Shown: positions 1 through 12,894 of the stretch, piece after piece
Layout: each line of letters starts with the position of its first letter
Position numbering within the stretch: position 1 is the stretch's first letter
The notes under the pieces: model-generated
What the model was told of the DNA's origin: nothing
Seen by the model: only the letters and a program-made list of their open reading frames with translations
The model's database searches: none
Program-made: the position numbers and the translations under genes
Assembly (NCBI GenBank): GCA_947095535.1
Contig: OX352772.1
Location: 147,812,568 to 147,876,567 of the forward strand
DNA: 64,000 nucleotides
From: Poecilobothrus nobilitatus
Lineage: Eukaryota > Arthropoda > Insecta > Diptera > Dolichopodidae
Direction of reading: 5' to 3'

Positions 1-2
1 CG

Positions 3-2255
3 ATTGATATCAAGAATGGGTTAACTAAAAACGATGCTACTAGAGTTACAGAAAACACTTTTACAATTATTGATCATATACTGTCGGATTTAAAAAATGA
101 AAAGTATGATTTTAGAATTACTACTCAAGATGTAGTTAATCTGGACCATAAAGCGATCATAATCAGGATAAATAAAATTATAAAAAAACGTGAACCTATC
201 TTCAACAAGGAAATATGTGTTACAAACATCCAAAAATTTAAGGCTCAAGTTAGTAATCTACTTCTAACAAATAGTTGTGATAGTGTGGATGATCTTATTA
301 AAATATTACAATTGGCTAATGAGAACTCTACTGTTAAAAAGGTAATAAGAATTAGAAAAGATAATCAGTGGATGACTAAAGAAATATTATACTTATTTGA
401 AAAAAGAAATAAATTATTTAAAAAGCTAAAGAAGAATACAAATTGTGCTAAATTTAAAGAATGGAAAAACATTGTTACAAGGGAAATAAAACGAGAAAAA
501 CAAAATTACTTTAATTATAAAATTCACTTAGCTGAGTCTGACCATAGAAAAATCTGGCAGGTGCTCAACAGTTGTAGTATGGAAAAGTCGTCTGATAGTA
601 GTAAAGTTATCAATGAAATAAATAATAATGGAATTAAAATATATGATAACTTTAGTATTGCTAATGCATTTAACATGTATTTCAGTCAAATTGGTAATAG
701 ATTAGCAGATGATATTGTTGATGCAGAGGAATACACAGTAAAAAACAGGTTATAGATCGGTCTATTTTTCTAAATTCAACAAACGAAATAGAAGTATGTA
801 ACACTGTTAAGCTGCTGAAAAATAATTCACCAGAAGCTGATAATATAACGGCATCAAACTTAAAACATGTGGCAACAATTATAGCAGCTAAACTTGCGTA
901 TCTGATTAATAGATGTCTCTCAACTGGTATTTATCCTGAATGTTTAAAGTTAAGTATGATAGTACCAATACATAAGTCGGGCTTAACTTCTGAAATATCC
1001 AATTACAGACCTATTACTCTTACAAGTTGCTTGGGGAAGATATTTGAAAAAATTATAAATGGTAGGATACAAAACTTTATACAGAAAGTGGTAGGTTTTG
1101 ATGCCAATCAATTTGGGTTTCAAAAAGATATTGGTACTGATTCTGCAGTTTTAGTTTCAACCAACTCTATAATAAATAAGTTAGATGAAGGAAACTATGT
1201 ATGCTCAGTGTTCGTCGATCTAAAAAAGGCCTTCGATACAGTGAACCATAATATTCTACTTGAAAGACTGCATGAAATTGGGATACGGGGAACCGCTCTT
1301 GATCTTCTTAGATCTTATCTACAAGATAGGATCATAGCTACAAAAATAACCTACTTTATACCTACTTTATATTCATAACATTCAATGTGCTAATTTACAA
1401 GCCGATTACAAGATTTTTGCAGATGACACTTTGCTTATCTATAATGCTAAAACTAGTGAAGAATTAGAAAAAACAATAAATGAGGACTTGCGCAAATATA
1501 TTAATTAGCTTAAAGGTAACAAATTAAGTATAAATGCTGACAAAACTAAAGTTATGATATATAAAATAAAGAATAAAGCAGATATAAATCCAAAAATAAT
1601 CATAAACAATGTTGTAATCGAAAGAGTTTCTACATATAAGTATCTTGGTGTAACAATTGATGAGAAGCTGAGGTGGGAAAATCACATAAATAGAATTGTA
1701 TCAAAAATAGTGCCTTTGTTAGGGGCTATCAAAAGAAGTGAAATAAAACTAAACAGGCAAGCACCTAATAATATATATCAAGCTCATGTAATTTCACACA
1801 TTAGGTATAACATATGCAACTGGTCTAGTTGCTCTACATGGATAAAAGAAAAAGTTAGTACCCTAATAAATAAAGCTATAAAAAGTTTATACAAATTTAG
1901 CTGGTTGACACCAACAGTCGATATTTATAAACGTACGGGTTATTTGATGCTTCCAGAAATTATTATTTTGGAAAAAGCTAAATTAATTTTTAAACTAGAA
2001 AAAGGAATTTACAGTAAAAATATTCTACTTACAAAAAGAAATAGTGTACATAACTATAACACAAGAAGCTTGAATTATTTAAATCATGTCAGATCTAGAA
2101 CGGAGTTATCGGATAGTAGCTGCCTATCTTCAGCTGTAAGAATCTATAATAAACTACCACAAGATCTAAAGCAGAGCTCAAACATCAAATTATTTGCTAA
2201 AAAACTTAAGTACCTACTAAAGAGTAACTCTCTACCATACATATATAATAACTAA
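3..2255 (+). pseudogene. LINE (CR1/Jockey-like) ORF2: endonuclease tail plus reverse transcriptase, broken
   Basis: The window opens inside an ORF2 that is already open at base 3. The first ~65 codons are the C-terminal end of an APE-type endonuclease: an IDHIL motif, then LDHKAI in place of the usual SDH. After a linker, the reading frame shifts near 745-755. The reverse transcriptase then shows NYRPIT (about 1000) and the motif A stretch DLKKAFDTVNH (about 1216-1250). A second shift near 1340-1378 leads to FADDTLL, motif C, at 1416-1436. Only about 28 codons separate YLQDR from FADD and the GVPQGS block is absent, so an internal deletion is likely. A TAG at 1506-1508 sits where a tryptophan codon is expected. 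The thumb region then reads intact to 2255. There is no RNase H domain, which fits CR1/Jockey-type LINEs. The 5' part lies outside the window. Family is sure, clade is not. Confidence 0.88.
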
Positions 2256-2545
2256 TATAATAACTAATATTGTAATTTTATACAGATATTAATATTTATG
2301 AATTATATATATATACATACATGTATATTTTTGTTTTAACTTTATTTAGTATTAATATTAGATATAACTGTGTTGTTTTATACCAAATCATCTTGATTTG
2401 TTTATAGAACAATTAAAAAAAAAAAAATAAATAAAATTCTCTTGCCAATTCGTTAATATAAATAACATAGTAGTTTAAGAAAATTGTAATAGTATATATA
2501 AGCTAAATAAAGTATATATTATATATTATAAAAAAAAAAAAAATT
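2256..2545 (+). other. 3' tail of the first LINE, with A-rich tracts
   Basis: Non-coding A+T-rich sequence directly after the ORF2 stop. It has a 13-base A run at about 2415 and another at about 2531, either of which could be the poly(A) end of the LINE. I saw no target-site duplication because the 5' end is outside the window. Confidence 0.45.
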
Positions 2546-3060
2546 AAAATTGCAAACAAATTCCTAGCAAAACCCAATTGCAATAGAATGAGAATTAAAA
2601 TAAAAAAAAAAACAAATTGTATGATTTGACTTCCTTTGGTAGATTATTACAAATTTAATATGTTGTGTTATAGAGTGAACCGCAGTTATTAAACATCATT
2701 CTCGAAGATAATATTATTCTTATATTATCTATTAGTGCGTTCTATTAGTGCATGTGTGTCTGTCATTACTTAACTCTGGCTTGCGAAATATTGTAGCCAA
2801 TTTAGTTTCTATATAAAAATTTATCGGCAACATTTTCCTTACATTATTAATTTTTTATATTGCCGATTTATTATTGTAACCATGTAAGTTTTTTATTGTA
2901 AGTTTTGTATTAGTTTCAAAAGTTTTATATGTTTATTGTAGGTGTTTCCTCATACTTGTGTATTTCAAGTAATTATTGAATTAAACATGCTAAACTACGG
3001 AGTTCTATCCACTTTGTGTAATAAATAAACCTATACTATTTATTAGCTTCAAAATACCTT
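2546..3060. other. A+T-rich stretch without a recognised feature
   Basis: About 500 bases with no convincing ORF, repeat unit or RNA gene that I can identify. Confidence 0.5.
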
Positions 3061-3179
3061 CCATTTTCTGACCTTTTTTAAATGGCCCAAGCATTTGTGT
3101 TCTCACTTCAGATTTTCATCCATTATAAACTAAGTACCATTAATGTAACTATACTTAAAAGATTTTTAACTATCAAGTT

Positions 3180-4370
3180 TTAGCACATTTCCAAAAAATT
3201 TTGAAAAAATTTGCTTATTAGTTTCACTCTGTCCGTCCGTCCATCCATCCGTCTGTTTACAAAACTTCTACACCGTTAAAGATAGAGAAAAAAATTTTTA
3301 ACCATGCGTAGGTCTCATCAAAAAAAATTTTTGTGTAACAACTTTTTCATGTAGCCCCATCCATTACGGAGCTACAGCACCTCAAACTTTGAAAAAGCCC
3401 TATTTTTAAATGCATATATCTTATGTTCTGCTTAAGATTTTTTCAATCTGAAAAAGTCATTCGACAGGTATTATTTTAATTAATATCCAAATTATACAAT
3501 TTTTTTAAATTTAGTATTTACATTTACCGTTATGTGAAAACCATATTTTGCATGATTTTTCTACTTTCATAACTCCGGCACGCTTTTAGATACAGCCTTG
3601 AAATTTTGAGGCAAGAAAGAACTTTTAGAATTAGTATAAGTTTGCTCAAAAAATTTTTTTGGACCACCCCCTGTTTAAAAGCTATTAGGGCTTAAAAATT
3701 GAAAATTTGCTATTTTTAATCACCTGTAACTTAGGAACCTGTACACATTTTACTTCTGCAAGATATAAAAATTAAAGCTACAGTAATATATTTTTACGTG
3801 TGTTAAAGGTTTATTTTAGTTGTAAACGGTTCCAAAGTTCCAACGGTTCCAACGGTTTCTCTTCAAAATTGCGAAAAAGCCCCATTTTCAGATGTATATA
3901 TCTCAGGCTATGCATAATAGTTTTGCAATCTAAAACCGCCAAAAGGTCGAAAATTTTATTATCTATATAAAACAGTATCAAAATTATGTAATATTTTGTA
4001 ATTTACTATTTAAATTTACTGTTATGTGAAAACCACATTTTGCATGGAATTTTTTTTTTTCATAACTCCGGCGCGCCTTTAGATAGGAATCTGAAATTTT
4101 GAGACAAGAAAGAACTTTTAGAATTAGTATAAGTTTCCTCAGAAAATTTTTTGGTAGCACCCCCTCTATAAGAGTTATTACGCCTCAAAAATTGAAAATT
4201 TGCTATTTGTAACTTAGGCACCTATAAAAATTTTTCTTCGGCAAGACATCTAAATTAAAGACTCTATAATATATTTTTACGTGTGTTAACGGCTTTTCTT
4301 AGTTATATAGGATTCCGGACTTACAGCCTCTAAAAGTTTCAAAAATGTCCTATTTTCACGTTTTTTCTTA
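3180..4370 (+). repeat. Diverged Helentron-type repeat with a doubled ~490-bp internal block
   Basis: A TCCG-rich tract at 3230-3255 is followed by blocks that appear in the same order in the HINE copies at 9.4, 47.4 and 53.1 kb: a 'taccgttatg' block, a 'gaaattttga' block, a C-run followed by 'gttta', and 'cacctgtaac'. Here the block is present twice. The phrase starting ttaccgttatgtgaaaac at 3524 recurs, slightly changed, at 4016, an offset of about 492 bases. No terminal hairpins are visible, so this is an internal fragment or an old relative. It is not protein coding. The kinship to the HINE family is read by eye. Confidence 0.55.
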
Positions 4371-5720
4371 TTTAATGAAATTTTCAAATTTTTGTGCAAG
4401 TCACAATCCTAAACAGTTTGTATTGAGTTTTGGAAATGTGCGCTTTTAAAAACCGTTGGTTTACATTCTACCTTGTTTCTAATTGTTTCATATTTATGCC
4501 AGATTCAATTTAAATAAATATTTAGGAGATAAAAAAATATATTTGATATTTTTAAATTTTAATCTTTTTCCAAACTTCTTACTTCATTGTTGATCCATTT
4601 TGTAGTTTAATTATTATTGATATTTATTTTTATAACTATATGAACATAATTCAAGCGCATAAAAAATTTGCCATTAAGTGTTTGATACCTTAAAGGAGAT
4701 AAGATGGATATGGCGGTAAAAGATGATAAGATAGATGGTATATATACTCTTGGTTAGGATTGAATTCTGAATCCATATAATTGTTCGAATTCTGAATTTA
4801 ATGAATCTAATTGATATAAGTATTCAGTTAAAATTATTAATTAAATCTAATATAGAAAGTTTAATTAATTATTTTAATTTTTAATATAAATTGTAGCTAA
4901 TTGAATAATTATTTCCAAAAAGTTCAGTTAATAATTTTTTAAATCTTTTGTTATTATTTTCTAATTTAATCTCAATTGGAAGCTCATTAAACTACTTTAA
5001 ACCTGTGTTCATCATCGTTTTATTCTTACTTCATTTCTAAAGAAATTCAATATAAAATTGAAAATATTTCTGAGATAATGTTGAACATCCTCTGCTATTT
5101 TAGACGAGATATATATAATTCTGCTATTTTAGACAAGACAAAGCGAGTCAGGTTTTTCCTAACCCCGAACTTCGGAGACTTGCGCAAGGTGAGCCCCGCG
5201 TATCAGCTTTAGCTGGTAAAGTCACTGGATCACAAAGGTGGAGCAACGAACCTGCTAAAAAAGGAAATTGGCTCAGGGCTTGGTTAAGGTACCTCCATTA
5301 GTAGGTCCCTCAACCAGCGCGGATCCCTCAACAACATATTCTGAAAGAGGAATTTAATCTTGATTTTGTAAAATTCCTCCTAATTTAGAATGTTAAGTAA
5401 AGAAGTAGATTTAGCTACATTTCAAAATTTGATAACAACAGCACTAAAATTGTTATTGCAATTGAAATTTTTATAATTGTGTTTTATTCAAGTCTGACGA
5501 TACTTACATATATATTTCAAATATTCCAAAATCCATGTGATTTATTTTTAAAAAAGAAAATTAACTAAGACCCAAAAATTATGGATTTACGCCCAAATAA
5601 AATGAACTTACACCCAAGTAAAATTTTTTGGGCTTTAGTTCATTTTTTTTTGGGTCTAAGTTCATGAACTAATGCCCAAAAAAATCAAAAAACAAAAATT
5701 TGGGTATAAGTTCATATTTG
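4371..5720. other. Non-coding spacer with a G+C-richer island and hairpin-rich repeats
   Basis: Mostly A+T-rich. A short direct repeat (ctgctattttaga) occurs at about 5091 and 5122. A distinctly G+C-richer island runs from about 5140 to 5345, with phrases such as gagccccgcgtatcagct, and I do not recognise it. At 5570-5720 the words 'gccca' and 'ttagttcat' or 'taagttcat' recur in both orientations, so the stretch can fold on itself. No credible protein. Confidence 0.4.
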
Positions 5721-5724
5721 ATTT

Positions 5725-6840
5725 GAGCGTAAGTTCGGGGATACTATGTAGTTGCTTTGGCTTATTTTTACACATTAAATGTGTTGGTTTATCTTCAAAT
5801 GAAGTAAATATTATCAATGCAAATAAGTACATCAAGTTAATGTGTGACACTTGTAGAGAGAGAAACAATATAATTAATTCAATTGAAATGCATGTTAAAG
5901 CTGTAATGGGAGATATTGTCATCATAAAAAATTGTCTTACTGTACAATAACTGTACATAACAATGTATGTGCATTAAAGCGAAGTTTTGAAACTAAAGTG
6001 AATTAATGTATTATAAACAACAACATGAAGATCGATAATATGGTTGGTAAAAATAATAATTCAAATGTTGTTTTTTCGGAAATTGTGAAGAAAGGACCAA
6101 ATATTATTATTAAGAATAAAATTAAACAAGATGCTAGTAAAACGAAAAAGGATATTGAATGTAATGTGGATCCAGTTAAAGAAAATTTGGCAATTGCTAA
6201 CGTAAGTAATGCAAGGAATGGAGTTTTGGATAATGCTGAGTCGGTAAGTAAATAGAAAAACATTGTTGAAACCAAACTCAATGAGAGCTATGATGTAAGT
6301 ATAAATAAGGGAAGAAATCCAAGAATTAAGATAGTAGGGTTGTCAGAAAAACTGGATGATGAGGTATTAATTAACAAAATAAAATTACAAAATGAATTCA
6401 TGATGAAAGTGGTTTAAAAGTTAAAAGTCAGTATAAAAGAAAAATTAACTCTGTTTCATTTGTAGCTATTATTGAAGTTGATACTGTTACTTATAACAAA
6501 ATCATGAAACTTGGAAAAATAGAATTTAGATGGGATATGTGTGCGGTTTATGATGGATTATAGGACAAAAGATGCTATAAATGTGTAGGGTTTAGACACA
6601 TAAGGAAGGAATGTACAAACACTTTTGAAAAGTATACAAATAACAAATGTTACAAATATGCAGAGGAACATGAAGATAATTATAAGTGTGAAGTAAATAT
6701 TTTCAAATGTATAAATTGTATAAATATGAATAAGGAGTTCAGGCTTAATCTGGAAATTAACCACAATGCTTACTCTTCTGTAAAATGTGAAGTTTCCAAA
6801 AGAAAATTAAAGATAGAGAAGAGAAAGATATTTTAGCAAT
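5725..6840 (+). pseudogene. LINE ORF1 (PHD-like and zinc-knuckle RNA-binding protein), broken
   Basis: ORF1 proteins of CR1/Jockey-type LINEs bind the element RNA as a Gag-like protein. Here the N-terminal part (5740-5950) has a cysteine/histidine pattern ending HIKCVGL and then MCDTC, resembling the PHD-type finger of CR1-clade ORF1. A lysine-rich middle follows (6025-6255, then a TAG stop). At 6573-6614 there is a CCHC knuckle, CYKCVGFRHIRKEC. The next knuckle is degenerate (CYKY instead of CYKC) and a third, with CINC, lies at about 6710-6800. Several stops and frame changes interrupt it. It is followed immediately by an ORF2 relic on the same strand, the normal LINE order. Assignment is good; exact ends are approximate. 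Confidence 0.68.
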
Positions 6841-6845
6841 CAACT

Positions 6846-9360
6846 TCGGATAAGTATAAATTTAAATGTGTCTATGTTAATATAAATGGCTTATTAAATA
6901 ATCTAAATCATTTAGAAATCTTAAGTGCTAACAATTTTGATATTATTTTAGTAAGTGAAACTCATATGACGGATGATATTGATGAAAATGAATGGCATTT
7001 AAAAAATTACACCATAGTATCTTGTCTCCCATATTCCAGACACACGGAAGGTGTTGCAATTTACATAAAAAAAGACGAAGACGAAGACTGCTTAAAGACG
7101 AAGTGTCTAGATGCTTAAAGACGAAGTATATATGGGTATTATCTGTTACGATTCTGTTAAATGAAACTTAATGGGCAATGGCAGTTGTGGCTCCTTCATC
7201 TGAAAATTCAGCCTTGGCTTTTATTAATAGGTTTGGTGAGTGGTGTAATGAATTCATCGAAAGGAAAAATCATTGTGCTATTATTGATAATTTTAATATT
7301 GATTTGATGAAATCTGATTTGATAATATGTTAAGTACTAAGAATATGATAAATATATTAAACCAGGTTGGTCTAAGCCAACTTATACGTGAACATAAAAG
7401 AATAACGAGCACAAGTCAAACGTTAATTGATGATTTATTAGTTACAAATTATTGTAATTATGTTGAATTGTAATTATATAGGATTAAGAAGAATTTAAAT
7501 AAAATATAAAAAAATAAACAGATTTTTAAATATAATAAATATAATTTCTCGTTGATTCTACAGGAGATATTTTTACAAAATAGTATTTTCTCGTTAGATA
7601 TCCACCAGAAGGCTTTAAAATTTGAGAAGAACATTCAGGAATGTATCAGTTTACTTTCAAGAAATATTAGGGTAAAAATTTGTAATAATTCTCCAGGTTG
7701 GTTCACTGTTGAGCTTAGTAATTTGAGGCAATTGAAAACTCATTGTTATATAAATGCAACGTACAGGAGAGATAATCAGACTTATAAATATTTATGAAAA
7801 TAAGCTTGTACAAGCAAAACAAAATTTTATCAAAAACAAAATTAAAGCTTGTGGAAATGATCAGCGTACACTATGGAAAAAATGTTAAAAACTTAGTTCT
7901 TAATGCAAATAAGCATGCTTATTGATGTAATTAATGAAATTAATTTTAATAGTACAACTACGAAAAAAGTAATTCAAATTTTGGAAGAATTTAACAAATA
8001 TTTTATTGAAAGTGTTAAAGAAATACATAGTTCCACACAAAATGTACGATATATGGATAACATTAATGTAATTCATAATAGATTAAAGTTTCACTTAGTA
8101 ACGGATGTTGAATTTACATTTCCTTTCAATAATAGGACCTCATTTGTAGAATATAATAAATTGTTCAATCGCGACTGTTGTATTTCTTGAAAGTTATAGT
8201 TACAGTAGCAGAAGTTAAAAATTCAAATAAGTGTGAAGATTTCAGGCCTATTAACATGATGGCTTTATATGAGAATATTTTGGAAAAATTAATTTGTAAC
8301 CGACTGGAAGATCATTTAGAAAAAAACAGTATTTTGATTGCTGAGCGATTAGGTTTCAGCAAAGGGTATTCATGTGGACCTGTATTTAACTGGTCAACAT
8401 TTAAGTCGAAGTAGAAAATGGATGCGGGTAACATTGCTCTTATAATATTCCTGGACTTCAAACGCGCGTTCGAAACTGTTGATCGTGAAATTCTAAAAAG
8501 TTGGCAAAATATGGTGTATTAGGAAAGAAACAAGTCTGGTTCAGAAGTTTTATGTCACAAAGGAAACAAAGTGTTCCTATAAATGGTGTTTCATCATCTC
8601 CCCGGTTTGTGGAGCTTGGTGTTCCACAGGGATCTGTTCACAGGGTGTTATACTTTTCTTAATATATATAAATGATATAAAGAATGCTTTAACATTTAGT
8701 AAGGTTGCACTATTTGCTGGTGATTGCCTGATTTACATAGCTGGGAAAAATTTGCGAGAAATCGAAAATAAGTTAAGTGACGATGTAAAACATATGTATA
8801 GTTGGATAAATATGAATTAATTAAAATTAAACGTTAATAAAACTAATTGTATGATTTTTAATTTTCAAATTTTCATGAATATATTAATAGAATATATAAT
8901 AAAATAGCTAAGAAAATTGGATTTTTAGGAAGACTAAATAATATAGTTGAACAAAAAACTGTCATTCTGTTATACAACGTACTACGACTTCCCCATTTTG
9001 ATTACCCAGCATCAATTATCTTCTGTGCTAAATCAGAATTGATCTCAATGCTGCAGAGATCAACATAAAGGCATGAAAGTAGTATTGAAATGTGAGAGAT
9101 GCATTTCGACATATCAGATGAATTCAAGGCTTAATTGAATGAGTGTAAACCAGAGAGCCTTTTTTAAGGTTCTTGTTTTGTATTTAAAATTAAAAACAAT
9201 CTTTTACCTCAATACTTAGTAAAAAATCTAACATATATAAGAGAAGTATGCATAGGTTCAATAAGGTAGCGATGCAAAATTCAGTAATGTACAGAGGAGT
9301 TTAAATTTTTAATGAGTTGCCGACTAAAGTAAAATTAAATGCAAGCGAATGTTATAAATA
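6846..9360 (+). pseudogene. LINE ORF2: endonuclease and reverse transcriptase, heavily decayed
   Basis: The endonuclease begins with VYVNINGLL (about 6873) and has LVSETHMT (about 6950). Its end, near 7412-7450, reads SQTLIDDLLVTN. The reverse transcriptase has FRPINMM (about 8240), motif A FLDFKRAFETVDREIL from 8448, and GVPQGS at about 8618-8635. Motif C at 8713-8724 reads FAGD instead of FADD, so the first catalytic aspartate is lost. The C-terminal IFNELPTKVK lies near 9305. There are many frame changes and stops. It is the partner of the ORF1 relic just upstream. The protein differs clearly from the LINE at 3-2255. Confidence 0.82.
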
Positions 9361-9446
9361 ATGATTGTAGCAGTTCAATAATTTTCTTAATAATATTTTT
9401 CTATTTATATATATAACTATAATATTGTTAACACTATAATAATTTT

Positions 9447-11096
9447 TATACCCGTACGATAAGTATCGGGTATAATAAAATTACTGCTCCGTTTGTAACA
9501 CCTCGAAATAAGCGAGCTAGATATATCTTCAAAGCAATGGATCGGATCAGAATCAAATTCTGAGTCGATTAAGCTATGTCCGTCTGTCCGTCCGTCCGTC
9601 AATCAGTCAGTACGCTAACACAAAAACTAAGAAAGCTTGAATCTTGAAATTTACACAAAATATTCTGGGAGCAATTTGTAGGTTCCCTATTCTTTTTGGT
9701 TGAGTTCCGACCAAAACTTCGGGTAGCTCCCGAATAACTAACTTTTAGATCTCCACAATTTTTTTGAAATAGAGCCATGAAATTTTAACAGCTGATAGAT
9801 ATCATAAAAATATTAATTTTATTTTTAACAACTTTTTTCTGTAACCCCACCCTATACAGCGCCCACAAAGTTCGAAAAATCTCTATATTTAAATTGTTAT
9901 AACACAAGTTCTATAACGTATATCTACAATCTGCATCTACAATTCCAAACGATAGGTGCTATTATGAGCTTTACAATCATGTATATAATAAATATATACT
10001 TGTGCTATACGGTGTCTTAATTTACCGTTATGCAAAACTGAATTATTGTAAAATCCTTTAACCCTTCCATCTTCTAAAGAGTTTAAGTTGGAAACGTGAA
10101 ATTGTGACAGAAGTTAGATATTTGAAAATAAGAATGAGTCATTTCAGAAATTTTTTTTTGTATCACCCTGTTCACCCTGTATCACCCTGCATTGTTTAGT
10201 AAGAGGTCAAAAACTGAAAATTTCCTATTTTTAAACACCTATAACTTAAACACATGTTAAAAGTTTTTTGAAGTAATACATAAAAATTATAGCTTCAACA
10301 TTATACTCTTATTTCTGTTAACAACTTTTTTTAATAATATAGGGTTACTTTATAATTAACGAAAGTGTTACTTGATTTTTTCAAATTTTCTAACAAATTT
10401 CTTTAACGAATTTTTTGCATTTTGTTTTACTCGATAATTGAAATTGTTGAGGATATAATGCGTAGTACAAAAAAATGTAAATCAATAAACAACATAAGGG
10501 TTGCTTGAAGAATTTTTATTTATATGATATTGATATACATACATACTTATATAATATCATGTTTATTTACATATCGTATATGTCACTGATGAATGAATGA
10601 TAAGAGTATAGATATATATTATATAGCACCGAATTTACATACATATATGTATGTTATTGTACTAAGAAATTATTCTATGAATGGAAATATTTTTAAAGAA
10701 ATATTGCAATGTATGGCGATATATTTATAACAATATAAAATAATATAATATGTACGCATTAATATAATATAATATTTAAAATTATATTTACTATTTTGTA
10801 ATTTAATATACATTTATCGCTTAGTATTAAATGGTACTATAGAATATTTGAAAAAGTTTTGGATTGATAATCGTTATGTGGAAGGTTAGAATCTACTTTT
10901 GAAGAATTTATAAACATATAGTTTGAATATATGTACAACCCATAGTTCTAGAAATTATAAAATTCACCCAAATTATTTTAAAATACTAAAATATTAAAAA
11001 AATAATATTGTAAGCAGAGTGACAGGCTGTGAAGATACTAACGGTTCGTACGGGTATCTAAGAGTTGACAAAGGCAACTGTATTCTTTCTCGTTTT
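9447..11096 (+). mobile_element. HINE family 1, copy 1 (non-autonomous Helentron, DINE-1-like)
   Basis: The 5' end carries the 11-base subterminal repeat atacccgtacg (9448-9458), within a hairpin whose arms are TATACCCG and CGGGTATA (9447-9454 and 9467-9474). A TCCG-rich tract follows at about 9581-9600. The exact inverse, cgtacgggtat, lies at 11047-11057. It is followed by a stem-loop, agttgacaaaggcaact (11063-11079), and a short T-rich end. Inverted subterminal repeats plus a 3' hairpin outside the second one are the hallmarks of Helentron derivatives. There is no protein. Two more copies with the same ends lie at 47.4 and 53.1 kb. Confidence 0.8.
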
Positions 11097-11611
11097 TTAT
11101 TATTTTAATGCATATCTGTGGCACATAAATGTGAACAGGAAATTACACAGCCTTTCCTGTTCAGGCGTGGCTGTAAAAGTTTATATTAAATTAATAAATG
11201 AATAATAAATAATAATATAGTATTCTTTGAACGACGCCTACATCATGTATGGAAGATATCTAGTGCTTGTATCCTTTAGACTTATTTGCGCGCTATTCAG
11301 CGGCAAACAGTGCTGTATTAACAGTATTATTATTAATTATATTAAATATAATTAAATATAAGATGTTAATATGAACAGATATCCTATTCATTTTTTTTTT
11401 TGTTAATACTTTCTTTTTGATCTGAGTGATTCATATGTATTTTTTTAGATTGAAGTTATTAAAAGTTGAGTTTTAAGTCATTGTTTTATATAATTTTAAA
11501 TAAAAGCATTATTTTTAATTTTTTTTCTAACGACCTTGTTTTGGTTTTGCTTAACAAAATAAAAATAAAATAAAAACCGGATTTGGACTCTTCTCTGTGG
11601 AATTAGATTAG

Positions 11612-12240
11612 GGTGGAATTAAAAGACTGTCTGACAATAGAATTACAATCTACTCTGATGGTCAGGCGGCGTTCAAATCCTTATCAGCAAAAATTATCAA
11701 ATCAATAGTGGTAGAGCGATGCAGAGAACTATTGAAGATATTCTTTGCATAGAGCACTGTAAATTTGATTTGGGTCCCAGGGCATGAGGGTATTACAGGA
11801 AAGCAATCGATTTCGAAAGGGTCGATTATATAACAGAGTACAGAACATAGTTTGAGCTAAGCTTTTGGAAGCAAATTCAACTTGTAGAATGTCAAGAGTT
11901 TTGTGGCAGGATCTGGGTTTAAAAAGATCCAAATGCATACTTTTTCTTTCTAGACCGGAAATAAGTTGATGTTAGGCCATTGATTTATTGGTAGACATGC
12001 TAAAATATTAGGAAGTGAATTTTAACTGTAGATTTTGTAGAGGAATTGACGCGATGGAGACCGGGGAGCATTTTCTCAGCACTTGTCCTAGTCTGTTAAG
12101 AAAATGGCGGAAATATCTCAGTATTGCTTTTTTCAATATTAAGGTGAACTAACTCTCTGAAATGGATTTGAAAAGTTTTCAAAGACCCTATCTACATAGT
12201 GATATCATCGCGGCATAAATCTTGGGAAACTTACGTTTTA
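11612..12240 (+). pseudogene. LINE RNase H domain and C-terminal zinc motif, relic
   Basis: The read-through in shifting frames shows ITIYSDGQAAFKSL (from about 11642), then IWVPGHEGITG (about 11768), the typical beginning and end of the RNase H domain of I/Jockey-superfamily LINEs. Further on, CRFCRGIDAMETGEHFL (from 12026) and CPSLLRKWR form the Cys-His C-terminal motif of such ORF2 proteins. Several stops and frame changes interrupt it, so it cannot work. The RT that should precede it is missing; the fragment is 5'-truncated. It belongs to a LINE type with RNase H, different from the LINEs at 1-2.3 kb and 5.7-9.4 kb. Confidence 0.7.
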
Positions 12241-12680
12241 AATGTATCTAAAGTGAATCTAAAGTCCAGTAAATACTGACTCGTTAGCTTAGCCTTCATC
12301 AATTTAAAAAAAAAAAACTAATATTAAAATCTCCACTTGGGCGATTTATGTAAAACTATTAAATAAATAAATAAATGGTTTCGTGAGTATTATAAAATTT
12401 TATTGTAAGACTTCATAAATTTAAACCTGTAGCCACCTTCTTTATAATTTTAGGTTTCCAATTATTTTAAACAAATACATTACTCCACCTGTGTGGCTTA
12501 ACATCCGTCAACTTTTATTATTTTATTATTATCTATATATATCCCAATTCATCTATTTGGTTAAATATGTTTCTGCGAAATAAAAGGAAATTGCTCATTA
12601 TTAATAATTATTTTTAGCTTATTAAAATTATTTTTAACAGTTTATGTTCAGTTTATGTTAATTTAATTTTACTTTGATCA
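12241..12680. other. A+T-rich stretch without a recognised feature
   Basis: Non-coding, with an A run at about 12307 and a short (aaat)n run near 12358. It could be the tail of the LINE fragment. Confidence 0.4.
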
Positions 12681-12684
12681 CAAG

Positions 12685-12894
12685 TTAATTGCTACAACAA
12701 TTTTCGTTTAATAATCTCAACTTTCTTTCGATAAACATGACAACTATTATGTGACGGCATACTTTCTCTAAACTAGCACACTGATGATTTGCAGAATATT
12801 CATCAGCACAATTTGCACATATTTTCTTTATAACGGTGCTGCTCGAACAGGAACAAATCTTAGGCAATTGTGACATCTTCTTAAATGGAACCAT
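12685..12894 (-). CDS. Small cysteine-rich ORF, unknown
   Basis: A 69-codon ORF just inside the right inverted repeat of the 11.1-13.0 kb segment. It has an ATG-initiated MVPFKK start and contains CSC, CANCADEY and HQC, a possible zinc-binding pattern. Its position beside a terminal repeat would suit the first exon of a transposase, but I recognise no family. It may be a chance ORF. Confidence 0.25.
   Translation of the reverse strand: MVPFKKMSQLPKICSCSSSTVIKKICANCADEYSANHQCASLEKVCRHIIVVMFIERKLRLLNENCCSN

Noticed and set aside
5662..6281. Hydrophobic minus-strand ORFs that look like membrane proteins
   Set aside because: Antisense of the lysine- and asparagine-rich LINE ORF1; hydrophobicity is an artefact of A+T composition.
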